DNA from: Bacteroidota bacterium
GTDB lineage: Bacteria; Bacteroidota; Bacteroidia; Bacteroidales; VadinHA17
Reading direction: 5' to 3'
DNA length: 7,609 nucleotides
Assembly (NCBI GenBank): GCA_030611395.1
Contig: JAUWPX010000059.1
Coordinates: 1-7,609, forward strand
The position numbers and the translations under genes were made by a program. The stretch's first letter is position 1. Each line of letters begins with the position of its first letter. The notes beneath the pieces were generated by a model, which ran no database searches, was not told the DNA's origin, and worked only from the letters and a program-made list of their open reading frames with translations. This document shows, in pieces, positions 6,200 to 7,609 of this stretch.

Positions 6200-7438
6200 T
6201 TATTTCTTTATTCTTAACGATTTCATATCATCTTCCATTTGCTTAAGTTTTTGCGGGATATCAGCTTCCTCATAAAAAATTGCCTGCATTGCAGATTGTG
6301 TGATCGAATACCAGCGTTCGTTATATTCTACCTGAAAAACCTTGGCGAAATCCACGCTTCCCATAAAGTATTTATATTCAGGATGATTGATATAATCAAG
6401 CTGTGCAGCAATACTTTTGCGTGTAGGCATTGCAATACCGGTACTCGTCCATACTTTCATTCCTTCTTTTCCTGTGAGGTAACTCAATAACTTCCATGAT
6501 TCTTCTTTGAGCAAATTTTCTTTTGGTGAGCTGTATGAAACGGTAAAAGCAATGGTTGCCATTTGTTTCCCTTTTGGCAAAAAAGCAACTTTATAATTTA
6601 CGTCTGTGTACTGATCTTTGAGCTGTGGAACAAACCATCCTCCGGAAATCACCATTGCGGCACGTTTCCTGCCAAAAACTTCTTCTGTATTATTCATGCT
6701 TACGTCAGTTGGAATGGTGGCAATGTTTTTTTTGTATAATCCGTAATAATATTCCAAAGCTTCCAGAAATTCCGGTGTATTAAGAGTGAGGTTTCCGTCT
6801 TTATCCTGAAAACTGCCCATATTCTGAAACACAAAAGGCATCAGTTTATCGATAGAGGGTTCTACTACAATACCATATTGGTCTATTTTCCCATCGCTAT
6901 TTGCATCTTTTGTTAATTTCCTTGAAAATTCTTCCAGTTCTGCCCAATCTTTTGGTGGATCGTTGATGCCGGCAGCTTTGAACATATCTGTATTATAGAA
7001 CAAGACAAAACAACCAAAATCTTTTGGGATTCCATAAATTATTCCATTTTTAGTGAAAGCATCTAAGAACTGCGGGTAGAAATCATCTATATCGAAGCTG
7101 GTATCTTTATCTATATATTCATTGAGTGGCTGTAATACATCATATCTGAGATAAGAAGGAGCGACAAAATCTTTGATATAAAAAACCTGAGGAGCAGAGT
7201 GTGTTCCCAGCATCAATTGTATTTTCTCGGAATAATTTCCCGGAATCAATTCAAACTTCACATTATACTCAGGATACTTCTTTGAAAAACAATGAAGCAA
7301 AGAATCTGTTAGCCTTTTTTCAGAAGGGCTTGATTGCCAACTCGAAAACCTGATAGTATTTTCCTTATCTCTGATACAGGAAGCAATCAAAGCTAAAGAA
7401 AAGGCCAATATTAAATATTTTAGTGTGCTTTTTACCAT
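6200..7438 (-). CDS. Sugar ABC importer solute-binding lipoprotein, extracellular solute-binding family 1
   Basis: This periplasmic receptor binds the sugar and delivers it to the permeases. Residues 1-20 form a lipoprotein signal peptide with lipobox IASC, giving lipidated C21. The mature part matches MalE/UgpB-type family 1 proteins: LFYNTDMFKAAGI (146-158), PPKDWAELEEFSRKLT (161-176), DSGxID-like DANSDGKIDQYG (178-189) resembling a calcium-binding loop, and RKRAAMVISGGWF (257-269). The 412-residue length is normal. It is the first gene of the importer operon, 54 bp after the stop of the right-edge gene, and I see no good TAnnTTTG promoter in that gap. The main promoter may therefore lie further upstream, outside the window. 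The ligand cannot be read from sequence; the GH65 neighbour suggests a glucosyl disaccharide. Confidence 0.94.
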   Translation of the reverse strand: MVKSTLKYLILAFSLALIASCIRDKENTIRFSSWQSSPSEKRLTDSLLHCFSKKYPEYNVKFELIPGNYSEKIQLMLGTHSAPQVFYIKDFVAPSYLRYDVLQPLNEYIDKDTSFDIDDFYPQFLDAFTKNGIIYGIPKDFGCFVLFYNTDMFKAAGINDPPKDWAELEEFSRKLTKDANSDGKIDQYGIVVEPSIDKLMPFVFQNMGSFQDKDGNLTLNTPEFLEALEYYYGLYKKNIATIPTDVSMNNTEEVFGRKRAAMVISGGWFVPQLKDQYTDVNYKVAFLPKGKQMATIAFTVSYSSPKENLLKEESWKLLSYLTGKEGMKVWTSTGIAMPTRKSIAAQLDYINHPEYKYFMGSVDFAKVFQVEYNERWYSITQSAMQAIFYEEADIPQKLKQMEDDMKSLRIKK

Positions 7439-7492
7439 AAAAAAGACAAATTGGATTATTAAGACTTAGCCTGAATTATTCATTTTTGTATT

Positions 7493-7609
7493 TTAATTTC
7501 CTGTACAATATAGGCAGAATCCTCTGTGAACACAAATAGTCCCTCCGCAATCATTACAAGCCCACCGTTCATCCTCTTTACAAACAAATTTTTCCAATCC
7601 ATTCTCCCT
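7493..7609 (-). CDS. C-terminal end of a cysteine-rich protein, probably DUF3795 type, cut by the right edge
   Basis: An open frame enters from the right edge and ends at TAA 7493-7495, giving 38 residues. It contains VCKEDERWACNDCGGTICVH followed by RGFCLYCTGN. The WxCxxCGGxICVHxGxCxxC pattern suggests a zinc-binding knuckle. As I recall, this ending is typical of DUF3795-family proteins, which are small cysteine-rich proteins of unknown function. The start lies outside the window. It points the same way as the sugar operon and stops 54 bp before it, so read-through transcription is possible, but no functional link is evident. Confidence 0.7.
   Translation of the reverse strand, partial: RENGLEKFVCKEDERWACNDCGGTICVHRGFCLYCTGN

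Noticed and set aside
4778..6490. Plus-strand open frames of 64 to 95 codons opposite the permease and binding-protein genes
   Set aside because: They are antisense to well-supported genes, and their composition mirrors the hydrophobic codons of the other strand.
7499..7602. Alternative frame at the right edge starting at ATG 7602 (MDWKNLFVKRMNGG...)
   Set aside because: The overlapping frame ending at 7493 carries a clear cysteine-knuckle pattern (WxCxxCGG, ICVH, CxxC), so it is the coding frame.

Overview
The window is AT-rich and every supported gene lies on the minus strand, so transcription runs from high to low coordinates. It suggests a Gram-negative bacterium of the Bacteroidota or a close relative. 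Most start codons are preceded by A-rich DNA without a Shine-Dalgarno sequence, the solute-binding protein is a lipoprotein, and one upstream region carries a TAnnTTTG box of the type known for Bacteroides promoters. This placement is an inference from style, not from a marker gene.

Layout in the direction of transcription. At the right edge (7493-7609) is the C-terminal end of a cysteine-rich protein that looks like the tail of a DUF3795-type protein. Then comes a compact carbohydrate-uptake and phosphorolysis operon: a lipoprotein solute-binding protein (6200-7438), a MalF/UgpA-type permease (5252-6163), a MalG/UgpE-type permease (4360-5184), a MalK/UgpC/MsmK-type ATPase (3199-4305) and a glycoside hydrolase family 65 phosphorylase (837-3167). 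Gaps between these five genes are only about 30 to 70 bp and I see no terminator among them. A 51-codon open frame (685-840) starts inside the stop codon of the GH65 gene (ATGA overlap). It is followed by a 60-residue, two-helix membrane protein (455-637) that, unlike its neighbours, has a textbook Shine-Dalgarno sequence. The leftmost part (161-454) has no complete gene. It holds a protein-like open frame without a usable start codon (166-309), a small hairpin and a candidate promoter, and leads into the N-terminal 53 residues of an unrecognised protein cut by the left edge (1-160).

How the genes work together: the binding protein captures an oligosaccharide, probably a glucose-containing disaccharide, in the periplasm. 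The two permeases and the dedicated ATPase import it intact. The cytoplasmic GH65 enzyme then splits it with inorganic phosphate, giving beta-glucose 1-phosphate and an acceptor. The GH65 motifs fit the trehalose/kojibiose/nigerose phosphorylase side of the family better than the classical maltose phosphorylases, but the exact sugar cannot be read from sequence alone. A beta-phosphoglucomutase and a transcriptional regulator, usual partners of such loci, are not in the window.

I found no RNA gene, insertion sequence, CRISPR array or attachment site. No clearly new biological system is visible. The points most worth a second look are the ABC-type uptake route in a probable Bacteroidota, the substrate loop of the GH65 enzyme, and the cluster of tiny or broken genes downstream of the operon.
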